Assembly (NCBI GenBank): GCA_018389105.1
Contig: JACATO010002209.1
Span: 62,001 to 126,000, forward strand
Direction: 5' to 3'
Length of the DNA stretch: 64,000 nt
DNA from: Nautilus pompilius
Lineage: Eukaryota > Mollusca > Cephalopoda > Nautilida > Nautilidae
The notes under the pieces were generated by a model, which did not search any database, was not told the DNA's origin, and saw nothing but the letters and a program-made list of their open reading frames with translations. The position numbers were made by a program, and so were the translations under genes. Below, in pieces: positions 27,901 to 42,900 of the stretch; position 1 is the first letter of the stretch, and every line of letters begins with the position of its first letter.

Positions 27901-30900
27901 CCAGCTGTAATGATCATGGTGTCTGCATTAACACAGTTGAATCCTACCAATGTCAGTGCTTTAAAGGATATACAGGAATCAAGTAATTTTATTTTGGAGT
28001 TAATATTATAAAGAATTTATTTGACGTAAATTCCATGACAAAATAGAATTTCCAGTGGAAAGCAGTTGATTTATAGAGTGCAGACACAATATACAAGCTG
28101 GTGAAAATTTTTGTGAAAAAAGACAAACTGCTTTAAATCGGACAGCATACCACCTTGCTGATTCACTAAATTTTCCTGATAGCATCATTAAAAACAGACA
28201 AGTGAGTCTTTAGTATAGAAACTGACGTGTTCAAAGTTTGATTACAGGTTCAGATCAACAAAAAACCCCATAATTGATTTATAGCATTGTCATTAAGTAT
28301 CTTACGAAAATCATCAAATAAAATAATTCAGCAAGAGATCAAACAGCACTGTTTCATGGAATAACATATTATAAACATTTGCTATATTGCTTGTTACTGT
28401 CCTGCTTTTAAAAATCACAGCAAATAAAATATACATTAGGCTGTTGGGAGGGTTTCCGGTTATTTGTAGCAGCCTAACTTTGTTTCAGATTTTTGTTATC
28501 GTTATTCTTAATTTTGATTTGACAAAAGACTTACAAGATATGCTAGAAAACATTTGGTATATTAGATTGTGTATTTGTGTATGCCAGTCTTATTTCTTAA
28601 AGCTACACCTTTGTAATTATGAAGAGTAGACATTTTTCTCAAAAAAAAGAAGTAATCTTATCACCAACATCTTTACATTTCACGTGCACTTAATTTTTTT
28701 ACTACAAAATATATGTGATGTCTGCAGACCAAATGCTTGGATACCATATTCACATCAGATCTGCTATGTTTTTGTGTACTAAATGGTGACAGAAATTAGT
28801 AAGTTTCTTGAAGTTCTACCAGGATTAAAGTACTTTGTCACTTTCTAAACATAAATTACTGATTATTTATTCATTTGATTTACAGTTTTCTAAAAATTTT
28901 CCTTCAATTTTCATAGTTGAAAAATCTAGTAGCTGTTCTTTATTTTTTTAAAAATCCTTACAGCTAAGTGACTCTTTAAATTTAAGCTCTAGACTGTTTT
29001 TTCATGTTTTCAACATTAAAAAAAACTTTTTATTATTTTAACACTTTTTGTGGTATTTGTCATTATTTTGACTGTTGACTTGTGTGTGATTTAAGGACGT
29101 AACCAGACATAGAAGAGAATGCAATTAACTTCAATGAAATTGACTTCAACCTGACAAATTATAGAAAAAAAACATATGAATATGATATTCAATAAAAATG
29201 TTGTTAGAAATAAGCTGTATTTTTTAAAATATTTATTTATCATCAGAGTTAACTTGCTATTTAATTTTCTTTTCAGTTATATAATAATTCTAATTTTTCA
29301 TGACACCATCGCCATGTTTACAAGAATGTGTGTGTGTTAAGGAGGGGGATAGGTAAATGCTGTATTTAGGTGCAAACAAAGTCTGATTATGAAATTGTCC
29401 TGCGTTTATTTTTATTAATATACATGACAGTTACATTATCCTGTTGTTCAATTTAGTATTTTCAGATTTGTGTAAAAATCTTTTGATTTGCTCTGTATAA
29501 GTAAGTACTAGTGTTCTTTGATTTATACCAGTTGTGAGAATACTACCAAACCATGTGCATCCAAACCTTGTAAGCACGGGTCCTGTATTGAGCTGGGAAC
29601 AGTTCGCCACAAGTGTGTATGTGAGGCTGGATTTGCAGGGGAGAAATGTGACCAGAATATCGGTAAGGCCAGGCTTGAGAATAAGTAAATATTTACCTAC
29701 TGTGACTTTGAGAGGGCAGGTAATTTTAAGTCAGCACTTAGTGATAATGAACTATCTTGTACAAGTTGTCACCCCAATTGAACATTCTTGTGGAAAACAT
29801 GATTTTCCAAACGTTAGACAATTTTGTTGATTTAAATTTTAAAGAATGACTAATTTTTCATTTTTTTGCATTTTTTATGATACATGTATATATATATTTT
29901 TTAAATCTTTTTTTATATTCTTGCTGTTTGGCCATTTACCATTTAATTTTATATTTGTACAAAACAGGTTGGGAGACTGTTTTCTTCCCCCATCTCTCTC
30001 TAGGTGTCTTTAAAACTTGGCAAAGTTTGGTTTTTAAATAGCCTGGTCAAAACTACATTTTATTAACAACTTGTTTTTATTGATGAAAACTCGATTATTT
30101 CCCCAATTACCTAAATAACTTTTTACTTGTAAGTTTCAGCTTTATTGTGAGACCAGTGCTTCTCACTGGGTCAAATAAAAAGTTTAGCATAGTTTTGTTA
30201 TTGCAGATGATGCATAAAGCATGAAACATCTGTCTAGTTCCTATATGGCCTGTAGTGATTTTGATTTTGTGAGAGTTCCATAGTATTTAACAGAAGAAAC
30301 TAGAGCATGTAATCAACTCAAAATCCTACAAGATGGGGACTTGCTAAAAGAATTTGAAAACTAAAAAAAAATTCTGAATATTTGAACTTTAATAAACGAT
30401 AAATTTATTGTCTGGTTTAAAGTATTCCATTATTTATTTGAATTTCTCCGCTGTACCTAATGTCTCTTGTATAGTCACTTTTGTTGATCAGAAACTGATG
30501 ACTTGCAGGCCTGATCTGACTGTTAGTTCTTTTGTTACTTTCAGATAACTGTCATTCTAATCCATGTCTGTTTGGAGGAATGTGCACTGATCTCATAGAC
30601 GATTTTAACTGTTCCTGTTTATCTGGTTACCTGGGGAAAACCTGCGCACAGCGCCAGAGCCGCTGTGCTGGAGTGAACTGCACCAATGGCCACTGTGTTG
30701 AAGATTATGTTGCTGACAAATTTCAATGCATCTGCAACGAAGGTTTCTACTATGGTCAGTGCTCCTATTTGTTAGATACACAAAAGCCAAAAGAAATCAG
30801 TTCTTTATAAATTAACTATTAAAATAGAACAAATAAATGAGTAATTACCTGTAGATCCAAGAAATGTTCTTTTATAAATACACTACTTACTAAACTACCA

Positions 30901-33900
30901 ATTAATGTAATAGTTTTAAAAAAGAAACAATGTTCATAATATGATGTTACAAAATTACTTAATCATTATTTAGTATAATTTTATATTGGAAGAATGTAAT
31001 TGCTTTGCTAAATGTAATTGGTAGGAAAGGATGTAAGCTACTAAATATGGTTTCTTGCACTATTTTTTAAGGCTAAAAACCGATTTTGCAAGAAAACTTA
31101 AAAGTAAAAAGGATTTTCATTTATCATTTTATTTTAACTTATTTTTTATTAAAGTAAATCGAATTGTACATGGAAACAAATCAATTAAATAAAAATGTCT
31201 ATTTAAGATAAACTGACACTTTTAATTTTGGTTTTGATCATAGTAGTTAATGAAATTACTTTGAAATTCTATTTTATTGTTTTCCATGTGTGACATTTCT
31301 CCACCGCTATTCGGCATCCTTTTTAAAATTCTCACAAAATGATTTGAAGCAAGCAGACGTATCTGGTGAAAATAGTTTGCATTCTAACCTATAAAATATA
31401 ATGATTTGTTTGATAGACATATTATTCCTTCTATGATAAATAGTTGGTTACCTCATGTTACAAATACCTGTTTACTTCTCTCTTACTTTCTGCAGGTAGT
31501 GAGAGGCTTGTCTGTGTAAATCTTTTCAAAATCTGTTCTTGAAACCTTATGTCATATCTCAATTTATTTGTGTTTTGGCTGTAAATTATTAAAATTTTCT
31601 TTTGATGGCGATAGGCAATTAAATATTCCAGTTGTTATTAAACTTTACACTTCTTTTCACTTGCAACAAGATTTTTAAAATAAATATACCTATTTGATTA
31701 GCATATCTGTAGAGTATTTACCTGCTTGTTTCTTTCAGTTCCAAGCAACCAAACTTGCCTAATGAAAGAGGCCTGCTCTGATGGTCATCCCTGCAAGAAC
31801 TCTGGGACCTGTCAGAATGTTCTTGGTGGGTACACCTGTGATTGTAAACCTGGCTATGAGGGGTCTCAGTGTCAGCATGATATTGATGACTGCACCCCCA
31901 ACCCGTGTGGTAATGGCACGTGTACTGATTTGTTGAATGGCTTTAACTGCAGTTGCCATGTTGGATTTTCAGGTAACTACAGTGCATTTGAAATTAGATC
32001 GTAGCTGGTAGCTACATCTCAAAATACACCACCAGATACTGTATATTTTCTGTTGTAGACCGTTTCAATAACATGATGATCTGTTTTAAAATTGTGTTTT
32101 TCCAGGAATTATGCAGAATTTTCTTATTTGTAGGTGAAAAATGTGATGTTAATAATGACGATTGTAATTCTACTGCTTGTGACTCATTGGGATCTAAAAT
32201 GTGTATGGATCTAGTGAATGACTTTTATTGTCAGTGCCACCCTGGATATACTGGAAAAAATTGTTCTGTAAGTTTTATTATTTGCTCACATAACTTGAAT
32301 TGTTTCATATGCTGGACACAGTCAGTAATATCTTAGCTGGGTTGACCAGATCTCTAGTCTACAAGTCTCTTTATATCAGTTATTAAAAATGCATGTATGC
32401 AGATAGAGAACATGGTGGCTAATCCCTGTGCAATATTTCACTATGAGGCCAAAACAATTCCTCAGAGTACCCTCTAGCTTTCAAATAGAGGGATCTTTTT
32501 GACTTTATATACTCTAATCTGAATTTACAGAAAAAACATGTTTCTCAAAGATCAAATAACATATTTATCTGAATCTGTGAAGATTTTAGAAACCAACCAA
32601 ACAACAATTTTCATAAAGTCTGCTCAAATAGGTACAACTGTAGATGACAGCTAAAACTGATAAGAAAATACATATTTCTCCCTTATTAGTTTATTATATT
32701 CCTGCTTCGTTAACACAAACTTGACAATGTTTTAATGATCTCAACCATTTTTACAGGTTGTACTTAGTGCTTATATACTCACAATTCTATTAAATATAAG
32801 AAGGAAAAAAAATCACATATTATATAAAAATCTGTGTATCCACTTAATGGCGCATATACTATGGATTTTCAAATGAAACCCAGCTGGATATCATTATAGC
32901 AATGCTATTTCAACCAGGGTTTATATGAACATTCCTAGTACCTATTATTTTCATAATGCTATCACTTTGTTTGTTGCACTATGGATGCATTATTGGAAAG
33001 TTTTCCTAGAGTGAGCATCTATGTATCTCTTGTACACTACAGTGTTTTATACTTTGTTTTTGTAGAAGAACATTGATGAGTGTATCAGCTACCCTTGTTT
33101 ACATAATGGTACCTGTACAGATGGCATTGCTGACTACAACTGCTCCTGTGCAGGAGGCTGGACAGGGAAAAGATGTGAAAATCTAGTAGAACCCTGTACT
33201 TCTAATCCTTGTCATCATCATGGTGAATGCAAGAATCTCTTCAATTCCTACTACTGCAGGTAATGTTCATACGTAGAATTGGGTAATGTTTGTATCCAAC
33301 AGACTTCTGATGAATATACATATACGAATGATGATTTTCTAGATGTTATACCAGTCATTCTGTTCTGTTAATATCAGTTTTTGTGAGCTATGTTAGGCAA
33401 GTATATAATAGTTTGAGATTTTTTTTATATATGAGGCAGCTTGGACAGCAGCATCTTGTCTGTTTCATTTGCTGCTCTAAGAGCAACATCTGTGAATAGT
33501 TTGTACTGATTTCCTTAAAAACTTTTTCTATTTGAACAGTATAGTTATTCTGTTATATTTTTAATTTACATACAGCTGCAAGCCAAATACATATGGAACT
33601 AACTGTGAGAATGCCTACAATATCTGCACAAATGCTAATCCATGTATAAATGGGAAGTGTACTGGATCTGCTGGGAATGCTGTGTGTATGTGCCTAGAAG
33701 GTATTAGTCACTTTATATTATGAACTTTCAGGCATAAACTAGTCTTTGTTTCATTATCCACCAAGTACTAAGTTCTGAACTAAAAGATGCACTAATATTC
33801 CTATTTACTTAATTGTCACCACAAATGTCAGTTTTTTGTTTGTGTTTTTTAATAGAATAGGCCACTGATTAGGAAGGGAAAAAAAGAGAGGAACCAAGCA

Positions 33901-36900
33901 AAAATTAATTCACTTTTCCTCTCATTTCACTTTTAGTTAACCAAAAGACTTTTGGTTGTTTTTCACAGCCCAAACCCAGGCTGCCACCACCTTTACAATG
34001 CTAACTGTACTTTTTGTGTTCAAGATTTCGAGTTTTTATACTCCCTGTTTTGTAGGTAAATAACCTCTTGTTTTAATCATATAACATAAAAGAGAACAAA
34101 GCTTTGGCTTGATTCTTAGTCAGATTTCTGTATTTCAGGTTTCACTTATAGTGGCTGCCATGTAACTGTGGATTACTGCCACAGTTCTGGGTGTAAAAAT
34201 GGTGGAAAATGCAAATCTATAAGTCAGCAGAATTCATCTAAATGCGAATGTCCTAAAGGTACGATTTGTATATTTGATATTACTGTTTAATTTCTCAATA
34301 TGCTTGTCAAACAAAAGAGATTAAAACATTGAATGTTGTTAATGCCACATAATCATTTCAAATGTATAAACAAAGACGTTAAAATGCATTTTAATGTAAT
34401 ATTAAACTGGCAATGTAAAACAATTATTTATTTAAACTGGCACATTCCTTTCTATAAAAAAGTATATTTACAATGCAGGAGGTAAGGTCAACTTGCATTT
34501 GCATTTTTGAGATTATCAGATGTTTCATTATTATCAATGACAGAAAATACAAGAAGAAATCACTTTTTGCTCTTTATTATATCATTTTGAAGAATACACT
34601 TGACCACCAGAATTACTTCTTAATTCTGACTCTTAGTTATTTTTCAATTGATCTGCAAAAATAGCAGCAAGTTCTGTAAATAACATTATCTTTTCTTTTT
34701 CAAAATTGTTCCAGAGATTGATAATCTTATATGTTTTTGTATATGATGAAACCACAAAAAAACATTTTCCACATACAGTGCCTGTCAAAATTTTGGGGAT
34801 TTTGAAGAAAACATGAACAATACAAAATTTAGATCATAGGCTTACTTTAATATAGATTGTGATAAAAAATGATAGTATAAATCAGTAGCTGGGGAGTTTG
34901 AAACTATTAAATTGAAATAACCTTGGCTTGGTAAAAGTTGGAATTAAAAAACAATTGAACAGTAGCAAGACTGAGATTAGCCAAGAAACACAGGAACTGA
35001 ATTCTGAGCAAAGGTAAACTGGCAACAACAGATGAGTGTTTCTTATGAGGGAGGAGAGAAACTAAGTCAAACATGGAGGAGGAAGATAAATGTCTGGAGC
35101 TGTATCTGATGTGATATGTTTGGAAATATAAAAAAAGAAGCTGAAATAATGGACAAGAAAGTTTTTCAGGGTATTTGTGTTCATCATGCTGTTCCTAGCA
35201 GACAAAAGGATTGGAAAGGGCTATAAACACAAAGAAGACTAGATGCTGTTTGGTGAACAGTAAACATATTTCACCAGATAGATGTGCATTTTAGTAAATA
35301 ACCAGTTTACAATTATGTTTTGCTTAAATACTCAGACCGCAGTTTTTACTCTGGTCAAATCAATCATGGTTTCAAACACCACTATGCATATATATATATA
35401 TACACATTTTCTCACAGTTCTTAAATTTGAATTTTTAGGCTTTGAGGGCAAGCAGTGTGAGACAAACAGTGATGACTGTAAGGCTGTGACTTGTCCTGGT
35501 GGTGGCTTATGTCTTGATGGAACAGCCAAGCATTTCTGCCGCTGTCCTTTGGGGAAAACAGGAGAAAATTGTGAGAAAGGTAAGTTTACTGTTCTTCCTT
35601 TATTTGTCTGACAAAGAAAAATTGGTATCACAATATTTACCATTCTTTTTTTGGAGACATTGTTCAGTTTACATGTTATGTGCCTGTCACAGTAATGAAA
35701 TATTATCCATCAATCATTATTTTCTTTAAATTATAATTATTGATGTTATTGTGATTTATTTCACTAATTGAATTAGAAATTATATAAGTTAGCTGGATAG
35801 TGAATGAATTATAATACTCCCGAGAATATGCCACTATTTTGAATTTTGGAGCATGTTTTCATATATATCTGCAATATACATACAGCATCTGCTTAGATAG
35901 GGTACCTTATCTGTTGACAGAAAAGTGCTGAGGCAATCTTAAGAGGAAATGTTGTTTCAATAAATAATTATTGTTCACTTTTTAACAGCACCGAACACAT
36001 TGATAGATACACATATGCCCAATTATCTCATGATGGTGTGACCCCATCCAGAGTGTATTTATTTATCGAATTAAAAACTGATTAAATCTAGTGATTCCTG
36101 TGTAATAAACATGTTTATTAAAAGGATAACATAGTACATTTCTGTTATATCAAGCTTGTTTTTAATGCAAGCAATTGATTTCTGACTCTTCAAAATCTCA
36201 TTTACTCATTTTGTCTTATGATAAGATTAACCCTAACCCTTACTCTTTATTTTCTGTCCAAGAAAGGTGTTATCTTATTAACAGGTTGACCTTATAAGTG
36301 ACTATTAGTATCAACAGAAGTCTTCTTTATGAGGGTTCAACAAATATTATGTCTTAATTCCCCAGGACGTTTGACTGAATCTACGATCATTTTTGGGAGG
36401 TTGAAGTCAAAAATCTTTTCCAAATGGGGAACCTTAAAAATGTATCAAATTTATTTTCACCCAGCAGTGACAGCTTTAAATAGCATTTTTTAAAGAGAAA
36501 CTTCTTTTGTTTTTCTATGTTTATTTTATGTGATTTAAATTTTAATTGTAACAACAAAAAGATCCCAGCAAACTCTCTTGCTTTCTTCATACAGATATCG
36601 ACATTGGCTATGACCTGTACTTTTATCTACTTGAAAAGAAAGGAATGGCACTGTTGCCATATCCAATACACATTGCTGGCCAAGGACTGTCTGTAAGCCT
36701 GTGGGTGAGGTACATCAGTGCCAGTGACACAGGGACCTACTTTAGTTTGTTTTCTGTCAAGTGAGTAGAACTACCTAAGTGATGTGATGGTTTTTATTGC
36801 TTTCTTGTTCTGTGCTCTGTATACTATAGACTTGTGAGCAAATTGTGTGTCCATCAACCTAAACCAGAGTACCTTGTGTACCATGGAATGCTGATGAGAG

Positions 36901-39900
36901 TTTAGCATAGCTGGCTGTTGCAGTTACAAAACACCTTACTTATTTTGTCCTTTGTAATTATTTTTTTCTGAGCATTTATTTTAAAATCAACAATTATATA
37001 TAAAAATTGCTTAATAGTCTAATTTTCAAAAGGGGTTACTTCAATAAATATACACTAATAGAAAAGTAAATTCCATGTGAATTTGATTGAGAATTTGTTA
37101 GAATTTATTCTTATCTAAGCTGATAAAAGCAGTCTTTATTTTACTTTTATGTAAAATGCTTGCCTTAGCAGTATTGAGAAGAATTCAGTTGGAGAAGTAA
37201 ACTGGAATCGTAAAAAAAAAGTGGGGGAAAAAAAGCTGTTTTAACGCCACACCTATCTGTTATTTTAAAGGAAAAAGTTTAGGAGCTTTCAGCTCATTGC
37301 TGTACAGTTCAGTGTTTAACGATATATGGATTAAAATACTAAAGTTAGTATTGCTCACTCTCTGTATCAGTTCTGTAGAAACTGCTCAAAGCAGACCGGT
37401 TGTGTCCTTTTGTGTTGCAAGTAAGAACATATTTACCATCTTAACTTGCAGCTGAATACAGCAAGAATGATGTAAGATTTCAATCAAGATAATAGCATAA
37501 TCATCCTTCTCTTATTTCTGTTGTTTCCAAAACTAAACCCACCCCGTTGAATATTCTGGAATTGAGAGAGGAAGGTCAAAACAGATCAGACTGTCAAGAT
37601 GTTAATGTAACAAACATGGTACTGCAGCTTCTAGACTGTTGTTTTTTAGATGATCATCTCAGTCTGTGGTGCTGTCATTTGGTCACAAATAACAATAACA
37701 ATCATCAACAATGAGTTAGTTGACTTATGAGCTTGTGCTTCTCTTTCAAACTTTAATTGTGCAGTTTGAATGAATGAATGCCTGTCATAGCAAAATGCTC
37801 AGTAAACTCACATTCTATTTTTATTCCCATGTTTCTTGCTGGTTAAACCTAATATCTTTAAGTAAATATTTGGCTAAAATTGATTTAATGTGATGTTTTA
37901 ATTTCAAAGCTTATTTCCTCACTTCACCAACTACATTAAAAATGTTTGATAGTTCCAAAGAGAATTGAAGCTCAGCAAATGGCATTCACCTACAAATGAA
38001 GCCCTAAAGCAGTTAGATTCTGTTTTTTGGTATTTCAGAAAGGAAACAGAAATAAGACTAGTTTAAGAATCATTTATTTTGTAATAATAATAATTTTGTT
38101 GTTTATTGAATAAAAAAGAAACATATCTAACTTGCAGACTGCACTACATGTAGTAACTTATTCTAATCATTGAGCTTCAGTATTGTCTTCTGTATCATAT
38201 TTGGTGAGTAAGGTTCACCATTATTATCATAAGTATTTTTAAGATTTACTTCTGCGTCTAGAATTTTTGATAAAGTCATCATTAGTTCTTTGTTTTATGA
38301 ACAGGTCAGACCTGATATGCATCATAAATTGGAATTCATCACTGAGCATCACATCTGGGGGCCAAAAATGATTACATGCACAGGTCATTTTCACTGGGTA
38401 GTAGTTTGTTTAGTGGTTCCTGAAAGTCTGCAGTTATCTGATGTAGCACAAGAATTCTTTGTGTTGCTGAGGTGACATTGTTGAACCAAACCACAAAAGT
38501 TGCAACCATATGTAATGGTTTTTGGCCTGTGATGTCTCATTTGTTCAGCCTGATTTTGATGCATCTGTTGTGCTTTCAGTTTAGTTTACTTATGGGAAAT
38601 ATGTGGACATCCAGGATGGCAGAATTCCTGCAATTGCATAATTCCTTTTACTGTCATCTAATCTTGGCATTTGCCAACATTGGAAGAACCATGGCAAATG
38701 CAACTAGGCAACCAGCCTCTTTTTTATACAACCAACTCCAGGGTGTGCTTTGAATGTGCACTGTATGACTATTAAAAGGTGTACAAATATCTGGATGACT
38801 GTACATTACAACGTGAAGATTAATCTGGTAGCAGAAAATGATGCAGCTGTTATTAAATATGAGGGGGGAAATTGTCAAACTATTACTTTTCTTTTTGATC
38901 TGCATTGGAAATGTAGTTGTTCTATAACATTGAAGGGTACATTTTACCTTTGTCTGAAAGCTAACACTTTAATTTACAGGTCACCTAGCCTAGATAACAA
39001 AATATTACTTTTACGATTTGACAACACTGGAGTTATGTCTAAGCTGACCGGAAATGAAACAACTTTAACCATTAAGACTCTTAAAGTAAACGATGGCAAG
39101 TGGCACAGTGTGATCTTAATTTGGAATGCACAGACCGGTGTCCTGGAATTGAGGATTGATGGGTTGCTAGAAGTCAGATACAGTGGTCCATCAGTAAGCT
39201 TTGATAAGTAGTAAGTACTATATGCTAATTAAATTTGTTAAAGTTAGAACCGGTGCTAAAACTGGGAATTGAGTTTAAAGCTAATTTAAGTTTTCTCTTA
39301 ATGTTTAAGGTAGAAAGTGCATCAAAGATAATCTCTTTTCTTTACTGAAATCTAGTGTGCATATTACACAGGTCGAGAATAGTAGTTAATGATTGATGCT
39401 GACATCTCTTACTTGCCATCTTGCAGCAGTGGGAAGATGCTAACTTATAGCACAGTGCACAGTAACAGTGTCAGAAAAATTTGCCTCATTCAGGATTAGA
39501 TTGCTCCATCAGCACCCAGGACAAGGTGGTGTAGCAGAAAAAACAAAGAATGCTGGTAACAAGCTCTTGCTAAACATATGTAATAAAAAAAAAAAGAAAA
39601 AGATGACAACTTGTAGAACCTTTTTTGCAACAAGGAAAAACTTATCTGAAGCAGCTGCAATCAAACTGACAATTGTACAAAAGTGCACGGTATTTGCTGG
39701 AAACAGCTGAAAATAGATTAAAACAATGCCAATCAGAATGATGACAAAGCAGATGAAGAAAAATGATAAGATGGAGTGTTGAGACCCTGAACACTGTTAG
39801 TACACACCAAACCAACAAGTATATTTGCTGCTGCTGACAACATAAGAGAATGTTTCCAGCTTTGATTAGACTTTTAAAAAAACAACAGCAAACAATTATT

Positions 39901-42900
39901 TTGCAAGGCATTTTAGAGACATTCTTGATGTTATACACAACTGGTTTTCGTTGGCAGTGAACATAATCGATACTAAACACTACACATCAAAAGACAGTTT
40001 TTACACCTGTTCTGTGATCATTCCATTCCCCTTTCTTTATTTTTAGTCATATGACTTCCATTTAGTGCAACAAACAGTTGTTTAAAAAGGAAATCTGAAA
40101 TTGAAATTTTTTTAAAATTTCATACATCTAAAATACTTAAGCTTTGTCTGCATAATAATACTATTGCAGAGATGGCGATGGTGTCACATAGGTAATGTTT
40201 CTCTACATAAAATTATCTAATTTTCATACTGTCATATGAATGACATTTCTTGCTTGTTCTACTAAATTTTTTTAATAGAGTTTTTTTTTGTAAATCTGGT
40301 CATTCTGTTTAATTTACATTAGTTTTACAGCCAGTGTTGTGCAATAATAACATAGTAACTGGTATAGGATAGTATCCCTTTTAATCACTCACCCATTGCA
40401 AAGCAGAATTAATTTTTATGTAGATGTAGAATCTGATGGTGACTAATTTGTTTTTTGTTTTCTCCTTTTCATCTTTTGAGTCCTCCTTGATGTAGCAAAC
40501 ACAAGCCAGCATGTTCAGCCAAATAACCTTGGTATTAATTGTTCATGCCTAAAGAAAAAAATCTCCTCAGTCATAACAGAATAACCTAAAAGGTATGATG
40601 CGGGTTAAATTCATAAAGCCTACATTTTATTTATTTCAGTTGCACAGTTATTCTTGGTAGCTATTATGACATCAGAACAGAAGCTGCTACCATTGAAAAG
40701 GGTTTTAATGGGTACCTCAGCCAGGTAAACATCTATAATAGGTCTCTTATTTATCCAGCTGAGACAAGAAAGCTCACTGCAAATGCTACTCTGGTTCTCC
40801 CAGACACTGTTCTTCGATGGGAAGAGTACATGCTACTAAGTGGGGTCAGGAGAATTTATCCTTCAGCAGTAGATCCCAACCTGAGTCCTTCCAAAGGTAA
40901 CCATTGACTATCTTATGTACATTTTTTTCTTCTTTTACTACTACATAAACTCTTTATTGAAGAACATTTCTTTAACCTCGAAACCTCATGCCTTTTGTCT
41001 CTCCAGCACTATGCCATCTTAGATCTGTTTTGCTTTTGGTTATTCTTTCCGTCCTCTTTTTTTTTCCATTTTGTCAAACTGAGTGGAATCTGTTCATCTT
41101 CCTGAAGAGATATTATTGCTTGTCATGTATGTGGGCACTGATTACTGCAACAACAACAACTTAGAATCGACAAGAAAACAGTCTGCAGTTAAGAGTTCCA
41201 ACATACCGATTAAATTAACAGTGTGTAGCTGAAGATGTTTAATGTAGAAAAATAAAGAAATCACCATGTGAAACACCATTGAGGATGACCTGGTGTGTTT
41301 GTTGTGATGGTTGTTTGAGACATAACCTCTCCAAAAGAAAGTGTCATTGCAGCATTCATACTGCCTGTTTGTAGGTTACTCTTTTCTCGAGTTTTTAGAG
41401 TTTTTTTATTCCATTGTAAATTGTATAATTATAACAAAAGCCACATTTTTCCAAATAATCAGAATGTGTTTATTTTAAAAGCATTTTAAACTGTTTAAGC
41501 TGTACTTCTAATGCATGTAAATGCAGTTTTAAATAGTTTATTTGGTTTTTTTCACTCTGATCATAAATATAATGAATACTTTGTTGCAGTTAGGTCAAAG
41601 GTGTCTGTTAAAACGTGCCCTGGAATTCAACATATCTATGAAAGTAGTCGACTAGCTCCTGCTAAATGGCCAGAACCAAAGTTCTTGGGATCTACTTTCA
41701 TCAAGACAAACTTTAAAAAAGGTAAGCTATAACTATAGTGATGAAGCCGAACAATAAAGTTCTGTATTTTGTGTCTACTTTTGAAATCATCATTTAAGAA
41801 TATTTTTTCCCTTGTTTTTATTTTAAGTTTATTAAACATGTTAGACATTTTGCTGGCGCCACAGTTCATTTGAAAGTGATTGGATTTATAACGAAAAATA
41901 GGATGTACATTAGAGGGCAACAGCTTAAGTGATTGCTGAGACCAAAAATGTGTAAAGGAGTGCAATCAGATGTTTTGAGACTTTCTGAATGCTAAAAAAG
42001 TTCGATGTAATTGTTTTTAGAAAACCTAGCACACAGAAAACTAAAGCTTATCTATAATTTCTAATCAACTGTTTTGTCTCATATAGAAAGTTTACCTGAT
42101 CTATTCCTGCTGACCTAAATCATGTGATATTTTGATCTTTTCAGATGAACCACTTCTTGCAGGGCGTTACCTTGTTACTTATGAGGCAGGGGATAGCGAA
42201 GGAAACACTGTTTTTTGTAATTTCAGAGTTTTTGTAAAACGTAAGTCTGTCTTGATGTGTTATACCTTGTGCAAGGAAAACATATTTGTGAAATTTCTCT
42301 TGAGAAACTCATCTCCACATAACAGAGATACAAACCATTCCAATTTTAACCCAGATTACACCCTTACAATTACATCCATTAACTTCCAATTTTTTTTTTC
42401 ATTTTACACTTTTTGTATATAACTGAGACAGTAAATTTATTATGAAAGTGAAATGAACTGACAACATTGGCAAGATTGCAGTCATTTTAATGTTTGTGCT
42501 TATGCAGCTCTACTCTGATGCTGTTCATAAGACTGATTGCCAAATATTTAAAATATCAGCTGATCAGAAATTAGATTAACAGTCATTCCTTTCAGAGGTT
42601 TTGTGATACTTTCATCAGAAAGTTGCTGAAACAAAAACCATCTAGACAAGAACGTGCATCCAAAAAGGACAGGTATTGCAGAATTTTAAGTCTGAATATA
42701 CTGCCAGCTGTCCATGCATTTTATGGATGCCTTGCTCAGTGGATTTCAGCTTTGCACATTGCAGACAATATGCTGCTGTGAAAAAGCAAAAAGATCATGC
42801 ACAGTTACCATCTTCAGCTAAGAGTGTTCATTTATTCTTCTGGTTGAGGGAATGGATTCAGTAGCAAGGATTTAGCTAATGTTTACCCAGTTTCTCACTG

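Noticed and set aside
36227..36243. Interstitial telomere repeat (TTAACCCTAACCCTTA)
   Set aside because: Only about two units, likely chance in AT-rich intron.
38290..38753. Two adjacent ORFs in the pentraxin intron
   Set aside because: No domain, and the pentraxin exons at 36595-36760 and 38980-39210 join perfectly without them.
41590..41721. Start of a second, separate gene after the pentraxin
   Set aside because: No start codon with signal peptide, no promoter-like region; exon phases continue smoothly from the pentraxin exon.
42132..42422. ORF read through past 42240
   Set aside because: The sequence after 42240 is a GTAAGT donor followed by AT-rich intron; protein similarity to HYR ends exactly there.
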